44,114 nt of DNA from assembly GCA_013329165.1 (NCBI GenBank), contig DUKV01000065.1, positions 1 through 44,114 on the forward strand, given 5' to 3'. Of the stretch, positions 32,115 to 40,316 are shown in pieces. This DNA is from Methanocalculus sp. (lineage in GTDB: Archaea > Halobacteriota > Methanomicrobia > Methanomicrobiales > Methanocorpusculaceae). The translations under genes and the position numbers were made by a program. Position 1 is the stretch's first letter; each line of letters begins with the position of its first letter. Below the pieces are notes generated by a model. The model made no database searches. It saw nothing but the letters and a program-made list of their open reading frames with translations, and was not told where the DNA came from.

Positions 32115-32372
32115 TGGGAAACTTGCGAACACCCTTCTCCATCACATGTTGATGGTATGTAACCGGTCAGCGATACCTGAATACCACCATTCGCATGAAG
32201 GATTCTTTTCTGAATTGAACCTTTATGGATGAAAATAGCAAATAATTCCCGATTTGAGCATATTCTCAGAAATGTGGTGTTTTGGAATGATCTATAAAGG
32301 GCGGAGGAGAAGAATCTGCTCACCCATAACAATATGTATATGTTTAACGTAGATTGTCATTATAGGTATATC
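32115..32372. other. AT-rich spacer with small repeats
   Basis: No gene seen. TGATGG near 32112 and CCATCA near 32141 could pair as an imperfect terminator for the BrxD-like gene. TATA-like CTATAAAGGG lies at about 32292 and AATATGTATATG at about 32332, the latter well placed for the next gene. Confidence 0.4.
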
Positions 32373-32618
32373 ATGAATTCAAAGATTTTAATAATTGGAA
32401 TTTCTATTTTAGTAATTGGGACCGCGTTGTATATGATTGCATTAACCCAACTACCAGAATATGAAACTCTCATTGGCTCTCTTACACGAGCGTTTGATAG
32501 TGATGTTCAACAAAAATACGACCTTCTCAAATTATTCCAGGTTATTGGTCCGGTAGCCGGAGTTGCAGGATTTATTATTTCTATTGCAGGTCTGGTTTCT
32601 TCCCCAAAGGACAACTAA
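32373..32618 (+). CDS. Small two-helix membrane protein
   Basis: 81 residues from the ATG at 32373. Two hydrophobic segments, KILIIGISILVIGTALYMIA and VIGPVAGVAGFIISIAGLVS, enclose an external-type loop of about 35 residues with LPEYETLIGSLTRAFDSDVQ. The frame is open further upstream to 32334, but those residues (YMFNVDCHYRYI) look untranslated. The gene is clearly more AT-rich than its neighbours and may be an acquired cargo gene. CCCTTTTTG just after the stop may be a weak terminator. No family recognised. Confidence 0.6.
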   Translation: MNSKILIIGISILVIGTALYMIALTQLPEYETLIGSLTRAFDSDVQQKYDLLKLFQVIGPVAGVAGFIISIAGLVSSPKDN

Positions 32619-32823
32619 CCCTTTTTGTAACCGGTTAACTATGACTGGAAACCGCCATGAACATCAGGTTTTCTCTCCAGAATATTTCTTGTTGACGGCT
32701 GTTACCTCCCATCTGGCCCATCGAATGCGATTAATTATTAAGGGATTTTGAAGATTTGGATCGAAACAGTACATAAATGGGGAGGAGAATAGTACTGTAG
32801 CAGACAAAACCAGGATCATCACC

Positions 32824-33720
32824 ATGCCACTCTTTGACTTTCTCAGGAAAAGCGATTTCAACAAGGGGGTAGAACTCTCGGTCGCCGGGCACTATGCCGA
32901 AGCGCTCGAGTATTTTGACCGGGCACTCGCCCATCACCCCGGCCATGTCGACACCTGGAATAATCGGGGTGCGGCACTGAGCAATCTCGGGCGGCACGAA
33001 GAGGCCCTCAGATCCTATGATATGGCACTCAAGCTCGAGCCGGGGCATTGCATCGCATGGATAAACCGGGGCAGTGCTCTTGAGGGGCTCGGCAGGTACG
33101 AAGAGGCGATTCTGTCATATGACCGGGCGCTCGCCATAAATCCTGAACATGCAGGTGCCTGGAATGACCGGGGATCGGTCCTCAGTACTCTTGGGAGGTA
33201 TGGTGAAGCTCTTGAAGCTTTTGACAAAGCGATCCGGCATGATGACGGTTTGGCTCCGGCATGGACCAGCCGTGGCCGTGCCCTCTATGCCCTCGGCCGG
33301 TATGAGGAGGCGATTCTGTCATATGACCGGGCAGAGAAGATCGAGCCCCGGTATGTGGATGCATGGGCACTGCGTGGGTGTTCACTCTACTCACTTGGCA
33401 GATATGCTGATGCCATCGAATCATGCGATCAGGCGATAGCCATCTACCCGGATTTCTGCATTCCATGGTACATCCGGGGTGCTGCCCTCGAGGCCCTCGG
33501 CAGGCATGCTGAAGCAGTGGAAGCATGGGAGAAGGTACTCGGCTTTGTGGCAGAAAGCCGGTTCCAGTGGTACTACCGTGGGCTGGCACTCAACAGCCTC
33601 GGTAGAAGCAAAGAGGCGAGAGAGGCTTTTAAGAAGGCACGTGACTCTGCAAGGCTCTGTATCCTCGATCCCTCTGATGAGGAGATAGGGGAGGCAGGGG
33701 AACGGGCGGATCACTCGTAG
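32824..33720 (+). CDS. TPR protein with seven regular 34-residue repeats
   Basis: 298 residues. After a short N-terminus (MPLFDFLRKSDFNKGVEL) come about seven canonical TPR units, each of the type W-NRG-AL--LGR-EEAL-SYD-AL-L-P. Examples are WNNRGAALSNLGRHEEALRS and WINRGSALEGLGRYEEAILS. The C-terminus (LDPSDEEIGEAGERADHS) is acidic. Such proteins are scaffolds; no partner is evident. Two stretches of the gene, at 33103-33128 and 33307-33332, are identical over 26 bp, suggesting recent repeat exchange. A TATA-like TACATAAAT lies about 50 bp upstream. Confidence 0.88.
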   Translation: MPLFDFLRKSDFNKGVELSVAGHYAEALEYFDRALAHHPGHVDTWNNRGAALSNLGRHEEALRSYDMALKLEPGHCIAWINRGSALEGLGRYEEAILSYDRALAINPEHAGAWNDRGSVLSTLGRYGEALEAFDKAIRHDDGLAPAWTSRGRALYALGRYEEAILSYDRAEKIEPRYVDAWALRGCSLYSLGRYADAIESCDQAIAIYPDFCIPWYIRGAALEALGRHAEAVEAWEKVLGFVAESRFQWYYRGLALNSLGRSKEAREAFKKARDSARLCILDPSDEEIGEAGERADHS

Positions 33721-34006
33721 CTGGGAGGAGAGAGACAGAGTATCCGGGTCACCGGCCTGTCAGGTGAGCTTGATTGAGAATGTGCGTGATCTTTTCTCAT
33801 TCCGATGATTCTTAACCAGAGACGTTGTGAGAGCCTCATATGGATACACCATTCTTTAACCTTTCTTTGCCAATGATACACTCTATATAAAGAACCATCT
33901 CAATGGGAAAGAACGGTTCGAAATGGGGAGAACTGACAATACCATAAACATTGAGAGAGATATCACGGGATATATCCTCTACTCCGATCTGTATCCATAG
34001 AGGAAC
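33721..34006. other. Non-coding spacer
   Basis: No convincing gene. A minus-strand frame of 54 codons (about 33839-34000) lacks a start and resembles nothing known. TATA-like CTATATAAAG lies near 33881 on the plus strand without a gene following it. Confidence 0.4.
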
Positions 34007-34205
34007 TCAATAATCCTGCATCATTTCTTCGGGATTAAAAGGAATAAATTCACCAACTCTATCGATCTCGCTAATCCTCTTCCAATCACGGAGATCCCGC
34101 TCCCTTTGGATCATCACTGAAATCAGATCATCAATAGTCTGTTCCGGATCCTTGAGAGGTATAGAGGTCACAGAAGGTTGATTTGCTTACTGGGATCAGC
34201 CTCAT
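34007..34205 (-). pseudogene. Frameshifted DUF7557-like antitoxin remnant
   Basis: On the minus strand ATG at 34205 opens MRLIPVSKSTFCDL. A +1 shift then continues TSIPLKDPEQTIDDLISVMI, QRERDLRDWKRISEIDRVGE and FIPFNPEEMMQDY to a TGA at 34007. The joined sequence of about 66 residues aligns along its length with the antitoxin at 5128-5352 (VSPTTWEKLSLIKKPGETFDQLISDLVAERE in pieces: VS-T, PG-ET/PE-QT, DDLIS/DQLIS, ER). The span of 199 bp is one more than a multiple of three. No toxin gene follows. A GTG inside could still start a 54-residue product. Confidence 0.6.
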
Positions 34206-34261
34206 CTGGTGGATAGCCTGTTTATTGAAACCAGTTGGCATCATTAATACGAGGGATTCAC

Positions 34262-34298
34262 AAAATATAAAACTCACCCACAAGGTATCAATCGATAC
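34262..34298. promoter_or_regulatory. TATA-like element and GTATC-N4-GATAC box
   Basis: AAAATATAAAAC (about 34262-34273) is a TATA-like element for the YhaM-like gene (plus) or, on the other strand, for the antitoxin remnant. GTATC-AATC-GATAC (34285-34298) has the same half-sites and spacing as the palindrome in front of the related antitoxin at 5.37 kb. Its function is inferred. Confidence 0.35.
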
Positions 34299-34377
34299 AC
34301 AAAATACTTCTCAGCAACCAGATCCACATACAAACAGCCCGGACAAAAATACCATACATCCCCCTTCAGGTGATCCC

Positions 34378-35334
34378 ATGCCAAAAACCCAGACCATAAC
34401 TGATATACACGACGGATGCGAGGTAGACTCACTCTTCCTCCTCGAACAGATCGATATACGCAAAAAGAAAGATGACGGCAGGTACCTCTTTGCCACCCTC
34501 GCCGACAGAACCGGCAGGATCTCCTGCAAGATCTGGGGTCTGCCGGCACAATCGGCTGACGAGATCGAGGCACTCGGCAGGAGCCTCCAGCAGGGAGAAG
34601 TCTACCGGATCCGGGGCTTTGCCAAGGTCTTCAATGGGGAATGCGAGATCAATATCAATGATGGGATTCTTGATCTCGCCGCCCCGGCTGTCATCCCGGC
34701 ATCAGAAAAGGGAGAGTACGTCTACTCGCCCGTTGATATCAAAGAAACCGCTATTGCCATACAGAACCTCGCCGGGACGATTGGAAACGGCCAGCTCAAA
34801 CTGGTCGTCTCCCTTGCCCTGATGGATGCGGGCGGCTTCTACGAGAAGCCTGCAGCCAAGAAACGCCACCATAATTACCGGGGCGGCCTTGCAGAACATA
34901 CCCTTGAGACGGCGACAATTGCTGTTGCCATGGCGTGTGCGAAGAAGAGCTACAGAATCGACCGTGACATCCTGATCGCCGGTGCACTCCTCCATGATAT
35001 CGGAAAAGCCCTCTGTTTTGAAGAGAAGGGGATCGGATATGCTGCCCGCCCCGAATATGATCTGATCGGCCACATCCCGCTTGGGATCACCTTCCTCACC
35101 CGGTTTAAGGACTACCTCGATGATGCCACCTACCTCCACCTCCTCCATATCGTCCAGTCACACCACGGAGAATACGGCGAGGTCATGCCACGGACATCTG
35201 AAGCCTGGGCAGTCCACCTCGCCGATCTCGCAAGCTCCACCCTCCGCGAGGTTGCAGACGATATCGCACCGCTTGAACCCGGAGAGGGGAAGTGGAGGGG
35301 AGAAAAGAGCGGAAAAGCGGTGTATAGGATATAG
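34378..35334 (+). CDS. OB-fold/HD-domain 3'-5' exoribonuclease, YhaM-like
   Basis: 318 residues from the ATG at 34378 with AGGTGA upstream; a longer frame adds 65 unlikely residues. The N-terminal OB domain (EVDSLFLLEQIDIRKKKDDG, LADRTGRISCKIWG) binds nucleic acid. The HD domain has HNYRGGLAEHTLETATIAVA, ALLHDIGKAL with the HD pair, LIGHIPLG, HIVQSHHGEYGEVMPRTSEA and VHLADLAS, all as in YhaM/CBF1-type metal-dependent nucleases. It probably trims RNA, possibly single-stranded DNA. It is convergent with hisD. Confidence 0.88.
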   Translation: MPKTQTITDIHDGCEVDSLFLLEQIDIRKKKDDGRYLFATLADRTGRISCKIWGLPAQSADEIEALGRSLQQGEVYRIRGFAKVFNGECEININDGILDLAAPAVIPASEKGEYVYSPVDIKETAIAIQNLAGTIGNGQLKLVVSLALMDAGGFYEKPAAKKRHHNYRGGLAEHTLETATIAVAMACAKKSYRIDRDILIAGALLHDIGKALCFEEKGIGYAARPEYDLIGHIPLGITFLTRFKDYLDDATYLHLLHIVQSHHGEYGEVMPRTSEAWAVHLADLASSTLREVADDIAPLEPGEGKWRGEKSGKAVYRI

Positions 35335-35357
35335 GAGAGATTCTAAGGAGGGGGAGC

Positions 35358-36608
35358 CTACCCCCGCCGCCTCACCCGCACCGACTCAGCATGTCCATAG
35401 AGCCCTTCTGCCTCGGCGAGCGCTTCCACCACATCGCCGATCGCCGCAAGCCCCTCTTCAGTCAGGATCTGGACCTGTGATCGGGTGCAGAAGTGGTGGA
35501 CATCAAGCCCGGAGTGAACCCTCGCATACCCTGCTGTCGGGAGGACATGGTTTGTCCCTGATGCATAATCCCCACAGGCAACCGGCGTCCAGGGGCCGAC
35601 AAAGATCGAGCCCGCATGACCGACCTCCTGAAGGAGTGCCATCGGGTCAGCCACCTGGAGCGAGAGGTGCTCAGGCGCAATCTCATTCATCATCCGGACT
35701 GCCTCACTCCGGGAGGATGCAATCACATACCCGGACTGCGTGAGGGCTTCTTCGATGATCTCCCGCCTTGGGGAAGACGCAACCATCCGGGCGATCTCCT
35801 CACCGACACGCTCAGCAAGCCCCGCATCAGTCGTCACAAGCACACTTGCCGAGTGGGGGTCGTGCTCTGCCTGGGCGAGGACATCGGCTGCGATATAGGA
35901 GGGATCGGCAGTCATATCGGCAATGATCCCGATCTCAGACGGTCCTGCGGGAAAATCGATCTCGGCACGATCCCGGAGGATCATCTTCGCCGCGGTCACA
36001 TAGACATTCCCCGGCCCCACGATCTTATCGACCGGCCGGATCGTCTCTGTCCCGATAGCCATTGCCGCAATCGCCTGGGCGCCACCAACCCGGTAGCATT
36101 CCGTCACCCCGGCGATATCCATCGCAACAACTGTCAGCGGATCGGCCGGGGGCGGTGTGCAGCAGCAGATCTCAGGCACCCCTGCCACCCTTGCAGGGAC
36201 AGCCGTCATCAGGACTGTTGAGGGATAGGCCGCCCTTCCACCGGGCACATAGCAGCCGACCCGGTCAAGAGGGCGTGTCCGGACACCGAGAGTGATGCCC
36301 GACTCAATCTCCTCGAGCCAGAGGGAACGGGACTTCTGGAGTTCATGGAACCGCGTGATCCTGGCTTCTGCTTCACAGAGTGCTTCAACGAGGCGATCAT
36401 CCACCTCTTCGTACGCCTCTTCCACTTCCTCTGGAAGGATTCGTGGAGTATCCAGCCTGATCCGATCAAACCGCTCTGTCAGATCGAGAAGGGCAGCATC
36501 ACCATCCCGTTCAATCTGATCGACGATATCCCGGACAGCACCCAGAACCCCGGAAATATCACCCCGCCGCTTCTCCTTCCAGCCGGAAATGTCACATTGG
36601 TTCCACAT
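35358..36608 (-). CDS. hisD: Histidinol dehydrogenase
   Basis: 416 residues. VGCYVPGGRAAYPSTVLMTA, VGGAQAIAAMAIGTET, KIVGPGNVYVTAAKM, GPSEIGIIAD, AQAEHDPHSASVLVT, GDYASGTNHVLPT and HSGLDVHHF cover the NAD site, the Zn2+ ligands and the catalytic glutamate/histidine region (APEHLSLQ). It oxidises histidinol to histidine in two NAD-linked steps. Length is normal. hisC is 13 kb away on the same strand, so the pathway genes are scattered. The start has no strong ribosome binding site. Confidence 0.95.
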   Translation of the reverse strand: MWNQCDISGWKEKRRGDISGVLGAVRDIVDQIERDGDAALLDLTERFDRIRLDTPRILPEEVEEAYEEVDDRLVEALCEAEARITRFHELQKSRSLWLEEIESGITLGVRTRPLDRVGCYVPGGRAAYPSTVLMTAVPARVAGVPEICCCTPPPADPLTVVAMDIAGVTECYRVGGAQAIAAMAIGTETIRPVDKIVGPGNVYVTAAKMILRDRAEIDFPAGPSEIGIIADMTADPSYIAADVLAQAEHDPHSASVLVTTDAGLAERVGEEIARMVASSPRREIIEEALTQSGYVIASSRSEAVRMMNEIAPEHLSLQVADPMALLQEVGHAGSIFVGPWTPVACGDYASGTNHVLPTAGYARVHSGLDVHHFCTRSQVQILTEEGLAAIGDVVEALAEAEGLYGHAESVRVRRRG

Positions 36609-36677
36609 ACGTACCTATACACCCGGAGATCCATTGAATCTTTCCAAATACAGACAATCCCAGAGAAATAGATGCTC

Positions 36678-36688
36678 ATTTTATATAG
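36678..36688 (+). promoter_or_regulatory. TATA box of the mini membrane protein pair
   Basis: ATTTTATATAG lies about 37 bp before the ATG at 36720, implying a short leader. It can serve both small genes. Confidence 0.4.
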
Positions 36689-36719
36689 TCTGAGGTTAAA
36701 AAGTGCCCATGGTGATGAA

Positions 36720-36908
36720 ATGAGTGATCTCCTGCTGAACCTCTCCGCCTATGTCGCCATCGGGGCTCTTGCATTTGGCATAGGACTTGTTGGAGGATAT
36801 ATCGCTCTCTCCAGGTATTATACGAAGAGATTTCTTATCGTTGGGAAGGAATGTTCAGACAAAGATTCTCTCATTCCCCTCCTTGACGAAATTGAACGTG
36901 AATCATAA
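36720..36908 (+). CDS. Mini membrane protein A (pair member)
   Basis: 62 residues from the ATG at 36720. One membrane helix (YVAIGALAFGIGLVGGYIAL) is followed by a basic/aromatic turn SRYYTKRFLIVGK and a short acidic helix SLIPLLDEIERES. The next gene encodes a protein with the same plan and a matching tail (see 36921). The stop is 12 bp before that start. Function unknown; it may form a membrane complex with its neighbour. Confidence 0.6.
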   Translation: MSDLLLNLSAYVAIGALAFGIGLVGGYIALSRYYTKRFLIVGKECSDKDSLIPLLDEIERES

Positions 36909-36920
36909 GGTGTTTGTAGT

Positions 36921-37106
36921 ATGGTTACCCTCAGCGACTATAGTCTGATAGTCATCGTCTCGCTCTGTTTTGGACTGATCGTCAGTTTTCAGCTGGCCCA
37001 TATCCAGTATGTCAGGTACCTAATCACGCTTGCAAAACGATCAATTCTAAGCGGAACTCTTGCTCCCGTCTTTTCAGAGCTGGAGCAGCGTGGCGGTGAG
37101 ATATAA
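36921..37106 (+). CDS. Mini membrane protein B (pair member)
   Basis: 61 residues. The helix YSLIVIVSLCFGLIVSFQLA is followed by HIQYVRYLITLAKRS and the acidic helix TLAPVFSELEQRGGEI. The tails of the two mini proteins align: YYTKRFLIVGK with QYVRYLITLAK, and SLIPLLDEIER with TLAPVFSELEQ. They are therefore probably diverged duplicates. Function unknown. Confidence 0.6.
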   Translation: MVTLSDYSLIVIVSLCFGLIVSFQLAHIQYVRYLITLAKRSILSGTLAPVFSELEQRGGEI

Positions 37107-37128
37107 GGGATCAGGGAACATAACCCCG

Positions 37129-37144
37129 CCTGTTATCTAACAGG
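37129..37144. repeat. Inverted repeat CCTGTTA-TC-TAACAGG
   Basis: Perfect 7-bp arms with a 2-nt loop end 19 bp before the start of the metallo-beta-lactamase gene. It may be an operator, or a hairpin ending the mini-protein transcript. Confidence 0.4.
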
Positions 37145-37163
37145 AGCAACCAATACGTACCTG

Positions 37164-37955
37164 ATGGAATGCACAGTGCTTGCAAGCGGGAGCAGTGGCA
37201 ACTGCATCTACGTCAGTAACGGCAGAAGCGCCCTGATCATCGATGCGGGCATCGCAAAACGGGACATCATCACAAAAATCTCAGAATCGGGCGGAGATCC
37301 AGGCATTGTTGATGGGATCCTGCTCACCCACGAGCATACCGATCATGTCCGGAGTGCCAATGCCCTCGCCCGTGCTCTCTCCCTCCCCCTGATCGCAACC
37401 GGCGGGACACTTTCGGCATTCTCTTCTATCCGGCAGCAGATCAAAAAACCTCCACCCCATATCGCCTGCCGGTACAATACCCCAATGACAGTCGGGGCAT
37501 TCGAGGTCACTCCGTTTGCCGTCTCCCACGATGCAACCGAACCCTGCGGCTATTCTATACGATCAGATGACCTGACACTCTCGATCATGACCGATACCGG
37601 GATAATCACTTCCCGGATGAGGGAAGTACTTGCAGAGAGCGATGGAATTGTCCTTGAATCAAACCACTGCCCGAAGATGCTCGCTGAGGGACCATACCCC
37701 GAGTACCTGAAGAAGAGAATCCGGGGGAAGACCGGGCACCTCTCTAACACGATGGCAGCAGAATGCCTCAGGGAACTGAACGGCTCAGTCTCCACCGTTA
37801 TCCTCGCGCATCTGAGTGAAGTGAACAACTCGCCCTCAGTTGCCTTCGCCTCATCACAGGAGGCGCTTGGCCTCGATATGACCTATACCGATCTCCGGGT
37901 GGCCTCTCCGGGGATCGACTGCTCCTGCCTCTTCCGACCGATAAGAATCCATTGA
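37164..37955 (+). CDS. Metallo-beta-lactamase fold hydrolase, YycJ/WalJ-like
   Basis: 263 residues. LASGSSGNCIYVSNGRSALI is the typical YycJ start. LLTHEHTDH carries the metal-binding H-x-H-x-DH; VSHDATEPCGYSI, IMTDTGIIT, ESNHCPKML and ILAHLSEVNNSP supply the remaining ligands and fold blocks. YycJ-like enzymes are suspected 5'-exonucleases or phosphodiesterases, possibly in mismatch repair. It is not close enough in motifs to RNase J or Z to assign those roles. Convergent with the receiver-PAS gene. Confidence 0.88.
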   Translation: MECTVLASGSSGNCIYVSNGRSALIIDAGIAKRDIITKISESGGDPGIVDGILLTHEHTDHVRSANALARALSLPLIATGGTLSAFSSIRQQIKKPPPHIACRYNTPMTVGAFEVTPFAVSHDATEPCGYSIRSDDLTLSIMTDTGIITSRMREVLAESDGIVLESNHCPKMLAEGPYPEYLKKRIRGKTGHLSNTMAAECLRELNGSVSTVILAHLSEVNNSPSVAFASSQEALGLDMTYTDLRVASPGIDCSCLFRPIRIH

Positions 37956-38014
37956 GCGAACCTGCCGATAGAGAACTGATACATTCGATTACAGATCTCT
38001 CCCCCAGAAGAAGG

Positions 38015-39286
38015 CTACATCCGGTGTAGTGAGACGGTTGCACCGATGATCACGCCGGAGTGATCCCGGAATGGCTCGACTCTGATCCGAACCGGCATTC
38101 TCACACTATCACGCCTGAGAAGGATACAATCCATCTCCACAGGCTCCCTGACACCACCTACAACAACCGAACGGATCTGTTTTGCGATTGCATCTTTGGA
38201 ATGGCCTTCAAGCGAAAGAATTGCAGATAGCGGCTGGTTCTCGGCATCTTTCTGCGTCCATCCGATCATCTCTTCTGCCGCATAGTTGATCAGTCTGACA
38301 TGGAGACCCGAATCAACGCTGATAAGGCCATCCGGCATCCGGGGTTGGGCAGTATAGCTGCCGGCAACTTCTGAGACGAGTGAATCTTCGACCCACTTCT
38401 TCTCTATCATATCAATATGATGAAGTGTCTGTTCAAGCCGGGCATTCACTTTTCGAAGTTCCAGTGTCCGTTCGGCAACAAGTTCTTCGAGGTGTTCACG
38501 GTGTCGGCGAAGCTCCTCTTCAGTCCGGACGCGATCGCTGATATCCCGGAATATCAGCACTGACCCTGTGAGATGTGCCTTCTCATCCATAATCGGGGTT
38601 GCAGTATACTCAACAAAACGCCGGGTACCATCCAAAGAGACAAGAACCATCAGCTGATCTGAATAGACTGCTCTTTGATCCCTGAGTGCCTGTAGAACAG
38701 GATCAGCACCCCGGTTTCCGGCACCGTTCTCAATCCTGAAGACAGCGCCTGAAGGGCTCCCAGCCGCCTGTTCCTCGCCGACGCCGGTGAGGCTGGATGC
38801 AACCGGGTTCATAAACCTCACAACCCCCCCGGTATCTGTTGCGATGATCCCCTCACCCATGCTCTGCATCGTTGTCTTCAGCCACCGTTCGCTCGCCCGA
38901 AGCCTCCTCTCCATCGAGGATTTATACACTGCTATCTCGATGGCGATTTGCAGATCACGTTCGTTGAACGGTTTGAGGATATACCCATACGGCTCGGTCG
39001 TCTTTGCACGTGAGATCGTTCCTTCTTCTGAATATGCCGTCAGGTACACAACAGGGATCTCCAGTTCCTCCCTGATGATCGCTGCTGCTTCGATCCCATC
39101 CATCGTACCTTTCAGGACGATATCCATCAGTACAATATCCGGAGGATGCAGACGGATCTCTTCTATTGCTTCCTCTGCATAGCCGGATATCCCGGTAACA
39201 GAATACCCCATCTTCTGAAGACGGGCCTTTAAATCCATTGCGACGATAGATTCATCCTCGACGATCCAAACACTGGTTTCTGCCAT
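38015..39286 (-). CDS. Receiver-PAS-PAS signalling protein without kinase domain
   Basis: 423 residues from the ATG at 39286. A CheY-like receiver occupies 1-120, with IVEDE, phosphoacceptor D55 (IVLMDIVLKG), VYLTAYS and ILKPFNERD. Two PAS domains follow, at about 125-250 (WLKTTMQSMGEGIIATDTGG, GSVLIFRDISDR) and 300-423 (LISVDSGLHVRLINYAAEEM), joined by a coiled coil (RRHREHLEELVAERTLELRK). No HATPase or DNA-binding output exists, which is common in Methanomicrobia. It starts 4 bp after the histidine kinase gene, its likely partner. Confidence 0.9.
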   Translation of the reverse strand: MAETSVWIVEDESIVAMDLKARLQKMGYSVTGISGYAEEAIEEIRLHPPDIVLMDIVLKGTMDGIEAAAIIREELEIPVVYLTAYSEEGTISRAKTTEPYGYILKPFNERDLQIAIEIAVYKSSMERRLRASERWLKTTMQSMGEGIIATDTGGVVRFMNPVASSLTGVGEEQAAGSPSGAVFRIENGAGNRGADPVLQALRDQRAVYSDQLMVLVSLDGTRRFVEYTATPIMDEKAHLTGSVLIFRDISDRVRTEEELRRHREHLEELVAERTLELRKVNARLEQTLHHIDMIEKKWVEDSLVSEVAGSYTAQPRMPDGLISVDSGLHVRLINYAAEEMIGWTQKDAENQPLSAILSLEGHSKDAIAKQIRSVVVGGVREPVEMDCILLRRDSVRMPVRIRVEPFRDHSGVIIGATVSLHRM

Positions 39287-39290
39287 CTCT

Positions 39291-40313
39291 TTACTCCCTC
39301 TCTTTATATTGCAATGGATTGAAGACGATCCGAAACTCGGTTCCATTATCTGTTTTCAGCTCAAGCGTTCCATCCAGCTGTGTCACCAGGGAAGAGACAA
39401 GAAGGAGACCAAGCGACTGGATCTTCTCAATCCTGATGCCTTTTGGCATCCCGATGCCATCATCCCTGATAACAAGAGTATAACTTCCATTCTCGTTCGG
39501 GTGCATAGAGATCATAATCGTCCCCTCACGCTCATCAGGGAATGCATGCCTGAACGCATTCGAAACAAGTTCATTGAGCAGAAGCCCGAGGGGGACCGAG
39601 GTGTCCGGGTTCAATACCACATCATGGATATCAAACTGCACGGCCACGTTCTGTGCATTGGCGCCATATTCCCTCCGAAGACTCTGGGTGATCCGGGTTG
39701 TATATTCAGAAAAGTCGATCATCCCGAGTTCCTTTGACCGGTAGAGATGTTCATAGATATAGGCAAGGGCCCTGACCCTGTTCTGGCTGTCAGTCATGTA
39801 GCCGAGGATCTTTGGATCGCTCACAAACTGGGACTGGAGCTGGAGGAGACTTGAGATCACCTGGAGATTGTTCTTCACCCGGTGATGGACCTCGCGGAGC
39901 AGCACCTCCTTCTCGGCAAGCGCCTCTTCCATCAGGAGGTTCGATGAGAACGTATCTGAGACCTTTGATATTGAGAGCAGGATATATTCACGATAGTCAA
40001 GGTTGATTGCACGTGGCCTGATCAGGTATTCAGCACTTATCCCCGAAGCATCGCGGAGCATCTGGGTGAAGCCGTCCCTCTCCTCCATGACCGCATTCCG
40101 TATCTTCTGTTCAAAAACCCCTCGTGAGGTCTGGGAAGATGCGCCGGTCTGAAGAACCGCAGAGAGAGGAAGGGAGAGATCAAGGCCACTCCTGCACCCT
40201 AGAATTTTTGAAAGGGATAAGTTAATTGCAACAACAGTTCCTGTCCTCTTTTCAAGGACAAGCATCCCACAGGGAGAACGCAAAAAAACCTGAACACTTA
40301 GATCATCATGCAT
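39291..40313 (-). CDS. Sensor histidine kinase, HisKA_2 family
   Basis: 340 residues. The N-terminal PAS-like region (LRSPCGMLVLEKRTGTVVAI) is followed by the HisKA_2 dimerisation helix LLREVHHRVKNNLQVISSLL, with the phosphorylated histidine in VHHR near 138. The ATPase domain has NELVSNAFRHAF (N box), IRDDGIGMPKG (G1) and TDNGTEFRIVF. No membrane segment is present, so it senses an intracellular signal. It is encoded 3 bp after the helical protein and 4 bp before the receiver-PAS protein, forming one unit. Confidence 0.92.
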   Translation of the reverse strand: MHDDLSVQVFLRSPCGMLVLEKRTGTVVAINLSLSKILGCRSGLDLSLPLSAVLQTGASSQTSRGVFEQKIRNAVMEERDGFTQMLRDASGISAEYLIRPRAINLDYREYILLSISKVSDTFSSNLLMEEALAEKEVLLREVHHRVKNNLQVISSLLQLQSQFVSDPKILGYMTDSQNRVRALAYIYEHLYRSKELGMIDFSEYTTRITQSLRREYGANAQNVAVQFDIHDVVLNPDTSVPLGLLLNELVSNAFRHAFPDEREGTIMISMHPNENGSYTLVIRDDGIGMPKGIRIEKIQSLGLLLVSSLVTQLDGTLELKTDNGTEFRIVFNPLQYKERE

Positions 40314-40316
40314 AGG

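Noticed and set aside
33839..34000. Minus-strand 54-codon open frame beyond the antitoxin relic, a possible toxin remnant
   Set aside because: It has no start codon in a suitable place and no RelE- or PIN-like motif.
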